Assembly (NCBI GenBank): GCA_019634635.1
Contig: JAHCBB010000019.1
Span: 28,359-92,358, forward strand
Direction: 5' to 3'
Source: Verrucomicrobiia bacterium
GTDB taxonomy: Bacteria > Verrucomicrobiota > Verrucomicrobiia > Limisphaerales > UBA9464
Length of the DNA stretch: 64,000 nucleotides
The translations under genes and the position numbers were made by a program. Each line of letters starts with the position of its first letter. The first letter of the stretch is position 1. The notes under the pieces were generated by a model. The model was not told where the DNA came from. It worked only from the letters and a program-made list of their open reading frames with translations, and ran no database searches. Shown here piece by piece: positions 27,052 through 37,897 of the stretch.

Positions 27052-28575
27052 TCAGGTCCAGAGCTGCCGGTCGAGGGAGCGGTACTGGACGGCTTCAAAC
27101 ACGTGGTCGGAGCCGACGGCATCCTCGCCGGCGAGGTCGGCGATGGTGCGGGCGACCTTGAGGATGCGGTCGTGGGCGCGTGCACTGAGGTGCAGGTCGT
27201 TTACGGCGTGTCCCAGGAGGGTGATGGTCGTCGTATCGAGGCGGACGTGTTGCTTGAGTTCCCGGGGGCCCATGCGGGCATTGCAGGTGACTCTTCCGCC
27301 GCGGAACCGGCGCTGCTGGCACTCGCGCGCCGCGGTGACGCGGGCGCGGACGACGCTGCTGGTCTCTCCGGGCGCGGCGCGGCTGAGGTCGGTGAACTTC
27401 ACAGGCGGCACCTCGATGTGCAGATCAATGCGGTCCAGCAGGGGGCCTGAAATCCTTCCGAGGTAGTTTTGGATTTCCTTGGGGGAGGATCGGCTTTCGG
27501 CGGGCATCTTGCCGTCCGGCGTTGGATTCATCGCGGCGACCAGCATGAACTGGGAAGGAAAGGTCATGGTGCCGGCCGCCCGGGAGATCGTCACCCGCCC
27601 TTCCTCCAGCGGTTGCCGCATGGTTTCCAGCACGGAGCGGCGGAACTCGGGCAGTTCGTCGAGGAAAAGCACGCCGTGGTGGGCCAGGGACACCTCCCCG
27701 GGTGTCGGATTCATGCTGCCGCCGAGCAGGCCGGCATCGCTGGCGGTGTGATGGGGGGAACGGAACGGGCGGGTGGTGACCAGGGCGCATCCGGTCGGCA
27801 ACTGACCGCAGATGCTGTGGATCTGGGTTGTTTCGAGGGCCTCCTCCAGTGTCAGCGGCGGGAGAATGGTCGGCAGCCGCCGGGCCAGCATGCTCTTGCC
27901 CGTTCCCGGCGGTCCGATGAGGAGCAGGTTGTGGCCGCCGGCCGCGGCGATTTCGAGGGCGCGCTTCACCGACTCCTGGCCGCGCACGTCGGCAAGGTCC
28001 ACGTCGTCCGGTGGCGGTTGTGCAAAGAGCGCGGCGACATCCACCCGCACTGGGGCGAGCTCCACCACGCCCTCCAGGAAGAATGCGGCTTCGCGCAGGT
28101 TTCCCACCGGGATGACGTCGAGTCCCGAGACCACCGCCGCCTCGGAGGCGTTCTCGCAGGGCACGAGCACACCGCGACAGCCCCGGGCCCGTGCGTGCAG
28201 TGCGATGGGCAGGACACCGCGGACCGGTCGGACGGCGCCGGTGAGGGCCAGTTCGCCGACCATGACGTACTCCTGCAGACTGCGGGGTTGAATCTGTTCG
28301 GTTGCGGCGAGGATGCCGAGACCGATGGGGAGATCGAAGCTGGGACCCTCCTTCCGCGAGTCCGCCGGGGCCAGGTTGATGGTCGTGCGGCCCATCGGGA
28401 ATTTGAATCCGGAGTTGGTGACGGCCGTGAGCACCCGGTCGCGGGACTCCTTCACGGCGGCATCGGGCAGCCCGACGATGACGATCGTGGTGGTCCCGAA
28501 GCTGGAATCCACCTCGACTTCCACCGGTGAGGCTTCGACTCCCTGCACCGTGGCGGCACGAATCTGGGCGAGCAC
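27052..28575 (-). CDS. comM: ComM/YifB-family Mg-chelatase-like AAA+ ATPase
   Basis: A 507-residue hexameric AAA+ protein; ComM drives branch migration during natural transformation in studied bacteria. It has an N-terminal Lon-protease-like (ChlI) domain (VGLPDAAVKESRDRV; LPIGLGILAA), Walker A GPPGTGKS, the family signature FRSPHHTASDAGLLGG, Walker B GVLFLDELPEF, and a C-terminal domain (KVARTIADLAGEDAV). GTG 28575 is chosen because it gives MLAQIRAATVQGVEA, the standard ComM beginning and length; GTG 28662 would add 29 Gly/Arg-rich residues. It is last in a kdsB-ligA-comM run, 93 bases after ligA. No other competence gene is visible here. Confidence 0.92.
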   Translation of the reverse strand: MLAQIRAATVQGVEASPVEVEVDSSFGTTTIVIVGLPDAAVKESRDRVLTAVTNSGFKFPMGRTTINLAPADSRKEGPSFDLPIGLGILAATEQIQPRSLQEYVMVGELALTGAVRPVRGVLPIALHARARGCRGVLVPCENASEAAVVSGLDVIPVGNLREAAFFLEGVVELAPVRVDVAALFAQPPPDDVDLADVRGQESVKRALEIAAAGGHNLLLIGPPGTGKSMLARRLPTILPPLTLEEALETTQIHSICGQLPTGCALVTTRPFRSPHHTASDAGLLGGSMNPTPGEVSLAHHGVLFLDELPEFRRSVLETMRQPLEEGRVTISRAAGTMTFPSQFMLVAAMNPTPDGKMPAESRSSPKEIQNYLGRISGPLLDRIDLHIEVPPVKFTDLSRAAPGETSSVVRARVTAARECQQRRFRGGRVTCNARMGPRELKQHVRLDTTTITLLGHAVNDLHLSARAHDRILKVARTIADLAGEDAVGSDHVFEAVQYRSLDRQLWT

Positions 28576-28668
28576 TCCAGCAGGCTGCCGGCGTCCGCCG
28601 ACAAGGGTCAAGCCACCGCGCCCCCTGGAGCCCTCGCCAGATTTGGGGGGAGACAGACCCACCGGAGG

Positions 28669-31520
<2,852 letters not shown>

Positions 31521-31584
31521 GGCCGTGGTGGCTGCTCGGGAGGAGATGGAATGGGGGGGGGTGGTTGGAACCGCGCAGGCCGGT

Positions 31585-31950
31585 TTACCAGAGCCACGAC
31601 CAGAAGCTGTCCGGGTTCACCGAGCCCTTCAGTTCCGTGTTGGGCCCCAGGGCCGATGTCACAAATTCCTGGGATTCCAGGTCAGGTGCCATCCGGATTT
31701 GCGCCGTCAGGAGCCCGTTCTCGGGTCCCTGCCGCAGATCGCACGCGATGCGGTTGGCCGACAGGGTGTAGGTGGCCGGTGTCATTCCGGAGACCACCTG
31801 GTCCCGGTTGTCCAACCGGAGGGTGCCGGAATAACTCACGGGGGTGGCGCTGGTCAGGATGACCACATACTCCCGCTTGGCGGGCGTGGTCTGGCAACCG
31901 GTCCAAAGGACCACGGCAAGAAGTGGCAGGCAGGCGAGTCGGGCTTTCAT
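31585..31950 (-). CDS. Small lipoprotein of unknown function
   Basis: A 121-residue protein with a lipoprotein signal (MKARLACLPLLAVVLWTGC, lipidation Cys19). The mature 100 residues are predicted beta-rich and resemble no family I know; they include YVVILTSATPVSYSGTLRLD and a tryptophan-ended C-terminus (SFWSWLW). It is last in the lipoprotein operon, seven bases after the YcfL-like gene, so it is likely part of the same envelope function. The Trp/Phe-rich end may contact membrane or a protein partner (inference). Confidence 0.75.
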   Translation of the reverse strand: MKARLACLPLLAVVLWTGCQTTPAKREYVVILTSATPVSYSGTLRLDNRDQVVSGMTPATYTLSANRIACDLRQGPENGLLTAQIRMAPDLESQEFVTSALGPNTELKGSVNPDSFWSWLW

Positions 31951-31957
31951 GAGAGTG

Positions 31958-32377
31958 TCAGCGGGCCTGGCGAATGCGTACGGCGTACGCGGAGGCCAGA
32001 GGATTTAGAGAGGTGAAGGTGAGAGTCTCGGTGGAATTCTCGGTCAGGATGACGTTTTCCCACGGGGTTTCGTCCCCGGTGGAGAAGCCTGAGGCGTCCT
32101 TGAAGACGCATTGTGCCTGGACCTGGATCCGCCGGTTCTCCAAGTTGAGCACGATGCAGGAGACCTTGAGCCGGCCGTCGTCCAGGCGGGACTCCTGAAG
32201 GCCCAGGGTGGTTACGGATTTCCGGGCGCCCGGGTCCATGAGCTGAAACTGCCCGGTCTTCGCCCAAGCCGCGGCCTCAGCCCCCTTTGGCGGGTACGGT
32301 CCCTGGTGACTGGAGCAGCCGGCAAGGGCTGCTGCGAGGAGGCTCAGCAGGACGATTCCGGTGGTGCGGCGGTTCAC
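31958..32377 (-). CDS. YcfL-like (DUF1425) lipoprotein
   Basis: A 139-residue lipoprotein (signal MNRRTTGIVLLSLLAAALAG, lipidation Cys21). The mature domain follows the YcfL/DUF1425 pattern: LKVSCIVLNLENRRIQVQAQ, then CVFKDASGFSTGDETPWENV. In Escherichia coli ycfL lies directly upstream of lpoB; here a YcfL-like gene sits in the same operon as an LpoB-like and a COG3014-like gene. GTG 32377 is preferred since it places the signal peptide correctly; upstream extension to 32440 adds unlikely sequence. Its gap to the preceding gene is 10 bases. Molecular role unknown. Confidence 0.75.
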   Translation of the reverse strand: MNRRTTGIVLLSLLAAALAGCSSHQGPYPPKGAEAAAWAKTGQFQLMDPGARKSVTTLGLQESRLDDGRLKVSCIVLNLENRRIQVQAQCVFKDASGFSTGDETPWENVILTENSTETLTFTSLNPLASAYAVRIRQAR

Positions 32378-32387
32378 GGGGGAAGCT

Positions 32388-33497
32388 TTACGAGTTTCGG
32401 TCGCTGAGGAAAAGCACGGTGTCGCGCCCCGGTACCACATGGAAACGGGCTTGGCGGGTGACCCGCACCTGTCCGGTGGGACTGCGAAACTCCACCGTGG
32501 CGGTGTGGACGCCGGGGGGCAGCCGGAGGGCGGCGAACGCCAGCAGGTTGGGCAGATTGGACCACTGCCGGGTGTCGGCGGCCGGGGTGGTGGCAGCGCT
32601 GATCGCCTTGGTCACCAGGCCGGCCAGCGCGACCCCCATGCCCGCGTTGCGGGTGGCATTGGAATTGCCGGCGATGGCCAGGGCGCTTCCCGCAACGATG
32701 GCGGCCGTGCCCAAGGTGTCGGTGGTGCCCTTGAACACGGCCTTGCCCTGCAGCACGTGATCCATCACGCGGCCGCCCCGGGTCGTCGCCTGGTAGGTGA
32801 GATCGTCCAGCGGGCCGACGTGCAACGTCTGGTCCCCGACGTGGATCACCGCCACCGGATCGGGTGCCGTTCCCGGGCGGAATTTGAGCCGCTCGCCGAA
32901 CTCGCCGTCGGCGTATTTGACCGGTCCGCGTCCCATTTCCAGGAAGAACAGCACGTTTACGGACGGGTCGGGTGGGGGCGGTGGATTGAGTCGCGCGCTG
33001 TTGGTGGCCCGGCGCCAGGCATCCCGGCCATCTCCGCCCAGTTTGATCGTGGCGAGCCCCTCGAGATAGTCCAGCAACACCCAGTCACACTCCGTGATCC
33101 CGTTCTCCGGATCGGTGTCCTGAAGCGCAGCGCTCCGGAAAGCGGCCCTGGCGTTGTCGGGTTCACCATCCATCCAGTAGAGCAGGCCACGGTAATAGTA
33201 GGCCATCACCCGTTCATAGGGCTCGCCTCGGAACGTTTTGACGGATTCGGGATTGAAGAGGCCGCGCGACTCCCGGGCCGAGGCATCGCCGGCCGAATTG
33301 GAGCCAATCACCGCAAGCGCTGCGTCCAGACGGTCCCTGGCCTCAGGGTAGTTGCCGGACCTCAAGGCGGTCAGGGCCTCCTCGTAGTCCCTGAGGACCC
33401 GGTTTCTGCGCGCCTGCTCTTCCGGGGCGACGGTGGCGCACCCCGTGACGGCCAGCAGCAGGACGACGGCCCAAACCTGGGACAGCGCACGGCTCAC
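32388..33497 (-). CDS. COG3014-like lipoprotein with tetratricopeptide-like N-terminus
   Basis: A 369-residue lipoprotein (signal MSRALSQVWAVVLLLAVTG, lipidation Cys20). Residues about 30-190 are helical with TPR-like periodicity (YEEALTALRSGNYPEARDRL; YYYRGLLYWMDGEPDNARAA). A Pro-rich linker (NPPPPPDPS) leads to a C-terminal half with a hydrophobic Ala/Gly-rich segment and a beta domain. This is the layout of COG3014 proteins, found with LpoB-like and YcfL-like lipoproteins in several Gram-negative groups. GTG 33497 overlaps the upstream stop by four bases (GTGA), indicating coupling. Exact function unknown. Confidence 0.75.
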   Translation of the reverse strand: MSRALSQVWAVVLLLAVTGCATVAPEEQARRNRVLRDYEEALTALRSGNYPEARDRLDAALAVIGSNSAGDASARESRGLFNPESVKTFRGEPYERVMAYYYRGLLYWMDGEPDNARAAFRSAALQDTDPENGITECDWVLLDYLEGLATIKLGGDGRDAWRRATNSARLNPPPPPDPSVNVLFFLEMGRGPVKYADGEFGERLKFRPGTAPDPVAVIHVGDQTLHVGPLDDLTYQATTRGGRVMDHVLQGKAVFKGTTDTLGTAAIVAGSALAIAGNSNATRNAGMGVALAGLVTKAISAATTPAADTRQWSNLPNLLAFAALRLPPGVHTATVEFRSPTGQVRVTRQARFHVVPGRDTVLFLSDRNS

Positions 33498-34120
33498 CGG
33501 TAGGCCGCATCCTCCACCGACTGCTTTTTTACCTCGGCGGAATCCTCCCAGAGAATCTCACTCGTTCGCGGGTCAATCAGTTGGAAGGTGTACAACACGT
33601 AATCGCTCACACCGCCTCTGGCCTGGGTACTGAGCCCCTGCAGGCGACCGGTGAGAAAGAAATCAGCTCCCTTGAACTCCTGGAGGAACGGGTCCGCATT
33701 GGCCGTTACCTTGCCCTCCTGTTTCAAGGCCCGCTCCTGCTCAAGAGCCGTCATCCGGTCGCGCGCCAGGAAGCGGATGCGTCCGTTCGCCTGGCTGTTC
33801 AACAGCGCGCGGATGCGGGTGGTGAACAGGTCCTTGTTAATTGGAAACCGGGTGTCGTTCTCGACGGGCAACAGGACCACGCGGGGCGGGGCCGGTTGGA
33901 AGTCCCGGATCTCGGAATTGGAGAGGAGGCTGCGGGCCATCCGGTCCGTGATGGCGACGAGGTCCTGGGATTCAATGCCCGAGCCCGTGATGAACCCCTG
34001 CTCATCCGCCTTCAGTACCGTCACCGGAACCCCGGACGGATTTTGGACTCCCGAGGCGCAACCACCCACCAGCGCGGCGAGCGCCACCGGTGCCAGCCCG
34101 GGGAGAAACCGTTGCATCAT
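33494..34120 (-). CDS. LpoB/CsgG-like outer-membrane lipoprotein
   Basis: A 208-residue lipoprotein (signal from ATG 34120, MMQRFLPGLAPVALAALVGG, lipidation Cys21). The mature domain has the LpoB/FlgO/CsgG-type fold features: RVVLLPVENDTRFPINKDLF, RIRFLARDRM, GADFFLTGRLQGL and YTFQLIDPRTSEILWED. In Escherichia coli, LpoB activates penicillin-binding protein 1B from the outer membrane; whether this protein does the same is inference from operon order. It leads a four-lipoprotein operon. A longer frame to 34282 adds 54 residues without lipoprotein character and is rejected. Confidence 0.8.
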   Translation of the reverse strand: MMQRFLPGLAPVALAALVGGCASGVQNPSGVPVTVLKADEQGFITGSGIESQDLVAITDRMARSLLSNSEIRDFQPAPPRVVLLPVENDTRFPINKDLFTTRIRALLNSQANGRIRFLARDRMTALEQERALKQEGKVTANADPFLQEFKGADFFLTGRLQGLSTQARGGVSDYVLYTFQLIDPRTSEILWEDSAEVKKQSVEDAAYR

Positions 34121-34306
34121 GGATCCACTCAAAGGCAGAACCCGGGCGGGGTCAACTGGGATGATGTCCGGGTGGGGCGCCCGTGCGGCACGAAGGGCCC
34201 GCCCATGGGGGGGGATGGACTGCGACCCCGGGGAGGGCGGTTGGTGGGTCCAGTCATGTCTGATTGCGATCCCGACGGCCATGGGATGAAAGTCGGGGAT
34301 TCCCGC

Positions 34307-34334
34307 TTGTCACCGGGGTTCCCCAGCTTAGAAT
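34307..34334 (+). promoter_or_regulatory. Sigma70-type promoter for the winged-helix gene
   Basis: A -35 box TTGTCA (34307-34312), 16-base spacer, and -10 box TAGAAT (34329-34334), each five of six to consensus. The spacer holds an inverted repeat GGGG-TT-CCCC (34315-34324) that could be an operator. Transcription would start near 34341, only about five bases before ATG 34346, so the mRNA would be nearly leaderless. Confidence 0.65.
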
Positions 34335-34345
34335 GAATCCGCTTA

Positions 34346-34750
34346 ATGAAACGCGATCCTCTAAATCAATTTGTTGCCCTGCGTCAGGCTCTGGTTTCCC
34401 GCCGGTCGGACCTGCGGACAGAGCTTTCCCGGCTCAACGAGGCATTGGGAGTTGTGGCGGCAGCGCCGCGGGTCGAGGCTTCCGCGGCGGGTCCTGAGGC
34501 GGATGGGGTGGTCCGTCCGGTGCGTCGGGGCCGGCGGCCTGGTGGCCGCCGGCCCCGGAATGAGTTGTCGCTACGGGAGGCGGTGCTCACCGTGACCCGC
34601 GCGAAGCCTCTCGCGAAGGCCGAGATTCTCGATGCCGTGGGCCAGTTGGGGTATCAGTTTTCGGCGAAAAGCCCCTTGAATTCGCTCAATACACTTTTGT
34701 ACACCGACAAGCAGATCAAGAATTACGGGGGAAAGTTTGGCCCGGGATAA
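34346..34750 (+). CDS. Small winged-helix/AT-hook-like DNA-binding candidate
   Basis: A 134-residue basic protein. Residues 1-35 form a predicted coiled coil (QFVALRQALVSRRSDLRTEL); residues about 55-72 are an Arg/Gly/Pro-rich linker (RPVRRGRRPGGRRPRNE) like an AT-hook or nucleoid-protein tail; residues 73-134 look like a HARE-HTH-type winged helix (LREAVLTVTRAKPLAKAEIL; KSPLNSLNTLLYTD). No catalytic motif. It is a single-gene unit with a strong promoter directly upstream and an intrinsic terminator 24 bases downstream, and it lies divergent from the lipoprotein operon. A nucleoid-associated or transcription role is inference. There is no Shine-Dalgarno before ATG 34346. Confidence 0.75.
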   Translation: MKRDPLNQFVALRQALVSRRSDLRTELSRLNEALGVVAAAPRVEASAAGPEADGVVRPVRRGRRPGGRRPRNELSLREAVLTVTRAKPLAKAEILDAVGQLGYQFSAKSPLNSLNTLLYTDKQIKNYGGKFGPG

Positions 34751-34773
34751 GTCCCCCCATCCCCGGCGGTGTA

Positions 34774-34800
34774 GGCCCGCCCACTGGCGGGCCCTTTTTT
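34774..34800 (+). terminator. Intrinsic terminator after the winged-helix gene
   Basis: A perfect 8-bp GC stem (ggcccgcc 34774-34781, ggcgggcc 34786-34793) with loop cact, followed by c and six T (34795-34800). This is the clearest rho-independent terminator in the window and separates the winged-helix gene from hisF. Confidence 0.93.
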
Positions 34801-34834
34801 GAAGGACGGAGACCCCCAAACCTCCAACGCTAAG

Positions 34835-35617
34835 ATGCTGGCCCGGCGGGTGATCCCCTGTCTTGACGTGCATGACGGCCATGTGACCCGCGGGGTTCAA
34901 TTTGGCCGTGCGGAAGCGGGCGGCCTCAGAATTGTCGGCGATCCCGTCGAGCTCGCCATGCGGTATAATGAGCAGGGCGCCGACGAGATGGTGTTCTTCG
35001 ACATCACCGCGAGCGCGCATGGGCGAAGCACCATGGTGGAGGTCATTGAGCGAACCGCCGACCGTTGCTTCATGCCGCTGACCGTTGGCGGGGGTATCCG
35101 GTCCGTGGAGGACATGGGAACCATGCTCCACGCGGGGGCGGACAAGGTGAGTCTCAACTCCGCCGCCCTGGCGGCACCCGGGCTGATCCGCGCCGGCGCC
35201 GCAAAGTTTGGCAGCCAGTGCATTGTCGTCTCGATGGATGCCCGGCGCGTCGGGACGGATCACTGGGAGGTGTTTTCCCGCGGCGGACGCGAGCCGACCG
35301 GTCGCGAAGCCGTGTCGTGGGCCCGTGAGGCGGTCGGGCTGGGCGCCGGGGAGCTGGTGGTGAACTCCATTGATGCCGATGGCACGCGCCAGGGATTTGA
35401 CATCGAGATCACCCGCAGGGTGAGCGAGGCGGTCGGCGTGCCGGTGGTGGCCAGTGGCGGGGCGGGGAGCCTCGAGCATCTGGCCGAGGTGCTCATCGCG
35501 GGACGGGCGGACGCGGTGCTGGCAGCGAGCATCTTTCATTTCGGGGATTTGACCGTGGGCCAGGTGAAGGAGTATCTCGCCGGTCGCGGCCTCCCGGTCC
35601 GCCGCCTCCCCGGCTGA
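34835..35617 (+). CDS. hisF: Imidazole glycerol phosphate synthase, cyclase subunit
   Basis: Uses ammonia from HisH to convert PRFAR to imidazole glycerol phosphate and AICAR, linking histidine and purine synthesis. The 260-residue (beta-alpha)8 barrel begins [20 protein letters not shown]; the catalytic aspartate lies in that segment (CLDVHDG) and the second in IVVSMDARR. Phosphate-binding loops [15 protein letters not shown] and VVASGGAGS are present. ATG 34835 is the family start. hisH is not adjacent; hisI follows after 47 bases, so only two his genes are clustered here. Confidence 0.95.
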   Translation: MLARRVIPCLDVHDGHVTRGVQFGRAEAGGLRIVGDPVELAMRYNEQGADEMVFFDITASAHGRSTMVEVIERTADRCFMPLTVGGGIRSVEDMGTMLHAGADKVSLNSAALAAPGLIRAGAAKFGSQCIVVSMDARRVGTDHWEVFSRGGREPTGREAVSWAREAVGLGAGELVVNSIDADGTRQGFDIEITRRVSEAVGVPVVASGGAGSLEHLAEVLIAGRADAVLAASIFHFGDLTVGQVKEYLAGRGLPVRRLPG

Positions 35618-35664
35618 CCAACGCTGCACGCGCGCCGGACTTTTCGCGCGTTGCTCCAAACCTT

Positions 35665-36063
35665 GTGAACCTGCTGAACTCAGTTAAGTGGAGCGCCGAC
35701 GGCCTGATCCCGGCCATCATTCAGGACCATGCCACGGGGCGTGTCCTGATGATGGCCTGGATGAACCGTGCGGCGCTGGAACGGACGCTGCAAAGCCGTC
35801 AGACCTGGTTCTGGAGCCGGTCCCGCGGCAAATTCTGGATGAAGGGGGAAACCAGCGGACACGTGCAGGAGGTGCAGGACGTATCAGTGGACTGTGACGG
35901 TGACACGCTGTTGATCCAGGTGAAGCAGACGGGTGCGGCCTGTCACGAGGGGTACCGGAGCTGTTTCTTTCGCAGCGTCGGCGCTGCGGACGGGACGTTG
36001 CTGGTCACCGAGTCCCGGCTGGCCGATCCGGGCACAATTTACTCCAAGCCCTCAGGAACCTGA
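35665..36063 (+). CDS. hisI: Phosphoribosyl-AMP cyclohydrolase
   Basis: Opens the purine ring of phosphoribosyl-AMP in histidine synthesis. The 132-residue monofunctional enzyme has the zinc and magnesium sites: [16 protein letters not shown] and [11 protein letters not shown]. The segment [20 protein letters not shown] and [14 protein letters not shown] are standard. Unlike the enterobacterial protein it is not fused to the HisE pyrophosphohydrolase. The start is GTG 35665 ([13 protein letters not shown]). Confidence 0.94.
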   Translation: MNLLNSVKWSADGLIPAIIQDHATGRVLMMAWMNRAALERTLQSRQTWFWSRSRGKFWMKGETSGHVQEVQDVSVDCDGDTLLIQVKQTGAACHEGYRSCFFRSVGAADGTLLVTESRLADPGTIYSKPSGT

Positions 36064-36101
36064 TGGACACGGACTGGGATGCCGTCGTCGGGGGCTCGTG
36101 A

Positions 36102-36641
36102 ATGGACCTGGAAACCATGCTGTCGCCGGGCAGTCCGGAGTGGTGGCTCCTGGTGGGGGTGGTGGGCTTCGGACGCGGGTGCGATCTGGGCTCCACCTAT
36201 GTGGCCACTCCGGGGTTGTTGCTGGAGGCGAATCCGATTGCGCGCCGGTTGGGCTGGAGGCTGGGGGTGGTGGTCAATCTCGCCCTGGTGCTGCTGGCCG
36301 CGTCCTGGCCGCTGCTGGCGATTTCGCTGACGACCACAAGCCTGCTGATTGCCGCGCGCAACCTGCAGTCCGCCTGGCTGATGCGCTCCATGGGTGAGGG
36401 CGGGTATCGTCGGTGGATGCGGAGCCGGCTGGACGCGGGGGGTCGCGGTCTGGCCTGGGCCTGCTTTCTGGGGGAGGCCCTCCTGTTTGCGGTGGTGGGC
36501 GGGGCTCTGTTGTGGTTTGGACGATGGCAACTGGTCCCATTCGCGATCGGACTGGGCATTGCGAGTCATGCAGCGGCGGTCGGCGTATTCACCTCGCTGG
36601 CTCTCTGGCGCGGCCGGGACGGGAACGTTGCCCCGAATTAG
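36102..36641 (+). CDS. Integral membrane protein of unknown function
   Basis: A 179-residue protein with about four or five transmembrane helices (WWLLVGVVGFGRGCDLGSTY; VVVNLALVLLAASWPLLAIS; LAWACFLGEALLFAVVGGAL; LVPFAIGLGIASHAAAVGVF). The conserved-looking stretch CDLGSTYVATPGLLLEANPI resembles small bacterial membrane proteins of the DUF5658 type, but I am not sure of that link. It follows hisI by 38 bases and may be cotranscribed without a functional tie. Confidence 0.7.
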   Translation: MDLETMLSPGSPEWWLLVGVVGFGRGCDLGSTYVATPGLLLEANPIARRLGWRLGVVVNLALVLLAASWPLLAISLTTTSLLIAARNLQSAWLMRSMGEGGYRRWMRSRLDAGGRGLAWACFLGEALLFAVVGGALLWFGRWQLVPFAIGLGIASHAAAVGVFTSLALWRGRDGNVAPN

Positions 36642-36710
36642 CACGTTTGTTTGGGCCCGGTGGCGGCTGGAGGATTGCCTTGGCTGGCTGCCGGACTTCA
36701 GATTGGGCAC

Positions 36711-37817
36711 GTGAGATCCGAGTGCATTTGCCGCATCCTTCCAATCCTGATGCTGTCCCTTGCTGCCTGGCGGGGCGGAGCTGCCGAGTTAAAGACCCGA
36801 AACGTGATTTTTATCAGCACCGACGGCCTTCGATGGGAGGAAGTGTTCCGGGGGGCCGAGGAGCTGCTGCTCAGCAAGGAGTGGGGCGGGATCAACGATA
36901 CCAACCGGGTTCGCCGGGAGTGGTGGCGACCGACCCCGGAGGAGCGCCGCGAGGTGCTCTTCCCCTTCCTTTGGGGGGTGGTGGCGCAGCAGGGGCAGTT
37001 GTTTGGAAACCGGGATGCGGGCAGCGAAGTGCGCGTCACCAACGGACGCAACTTCTCCTATCCGGGCTACAACGAGTTCCTGACGGGGCGGGCCGATCCG
37101 GCCATTGACAGCAACGACAAGGTGCTGAACGCAAACACCAATGTCATCGAGTGGATCGGCGGTCAGCCGGGGTTTGAAGGGCGCGTGGCCGCCGCGGTGA
37201 ACTGGGAGGTGCTGCCGTGGATCCTTAATGCCCCACGCGGCGGGTTTCCCGTGTGGAGCGGTTTCGACGTTCCTCCAGGAACCCAACGGATGACCGTGCC
37301 TTCGTTGCTCACCGATCTGGCGGAGCACAGCCTGACCGTCTGGCAGGGTGTCCTGCTCGACACCTTCGTCCGCGGCGCCGCTTTGCACGCGCTGGAAACC
37401 CTCAAGCCGAGGGTGCTCTACGTATCCTACGGCGAGACGGACGACTGGGCCCATGAGGGCAACTATGAACGCTACCTTCGCGCCGCCGTGAATTTCGACC
37501 GGTTCCTTGGCGATCTATGGACGGCCTGCCAGTCGCTTCCGGAGTACCGCGACCGAACCTCCCTGGTGATCACGACCGATCATGGACGCGGCCCGTCGCC
37601 CGTGGCTTGGAAAAGTCATGGGCGGGAGATTCCCGGCTCCGTCTTCATGTGGATGGCAGTGCTCGGTCCCGACACCGCACCCCTCGGGGAGCGCCGCAAT
37701 GTGGCGCCCGTCACCCAATCCCAGGCGGCGGCCACGGTGGCCGCACTGCTGGGACTGGATTTCCGGAGCCTCGATGACCGGATTGCGCCGCCGGTGGTGG
37801 ATGTGGTGGGTCGTTGA
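36711..37817 (+). CDS. Secreted alkaline-phosphatase-superfamily hydrolase
   Basis: A 368-residue exported protein with a signal peptide after GTG 36711 (RSECICRILPILMLSLAAW). Metal and active-site landmarks of the superfamily are visible: NVIFISTDGLRWEEVF (first metal aspartate), NFSYPGYNEFLTGRADP (candidate Ser/Thr nucleophile region), YVSYGETDDWAHEGNYERYL (Asp/His ligands) and LVITTDHGRGPSP (last Asp-His pair). Such proteins hydrolyse phosphate mono- or diesters or sulfates; no CxPSR sulfatase signature is present. Substrate unknown. It lies 69 bases after the membrane protein. Confidence 0.82.
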   Translation: MRSECICRILPILMLSLAAWRGGAAELKTRNVIFISTDGLRWEEVFRGAEELLLSKEWGGINDTNRVRREWWRPTPEERREVLFPFLWGVVAQQGQLFGNRDAGSEVRVTNGRNFSYPGYNEFLTGRADPAIDSNDKVLNANTNVIEWIGGQPGFEGRVAAAVNWEVLPWILNAPRGGFPVWSGFDVPPGTQRMTVPSLLTDLAEHSLTVWQGVLLDTFVRGAALHALETLKPRVLYVSYGETDDWAHEGNYERYLRAAVNFDRFLGDLWTACQSLPEYRDRTSLVITTDHGRGPSPVAWKSHGREIPGSVFMWMAVLGPDTAPLGERRNVAPVTQSQAAATVAALLGLDFRSLDDRIAPPVVDVVGR

Positions 37818-37897
37818 CACGGCTGCGTGAGGGGCGGTGTCCGCCACAGAACTGTTGCTTGAGTTCAGGACCGGTTTCGGGGCCCATGGAGTGGACC

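Noticed and set aside
31553..31561. A run of nine G upstream of kdsB as a possible phase-variation tract.
   Set aside because: It lies upstream of the gene, not in it, and no promoter spacing effect can be shown; homopolymers of this length are expected occasionally in GC-rich DNA.
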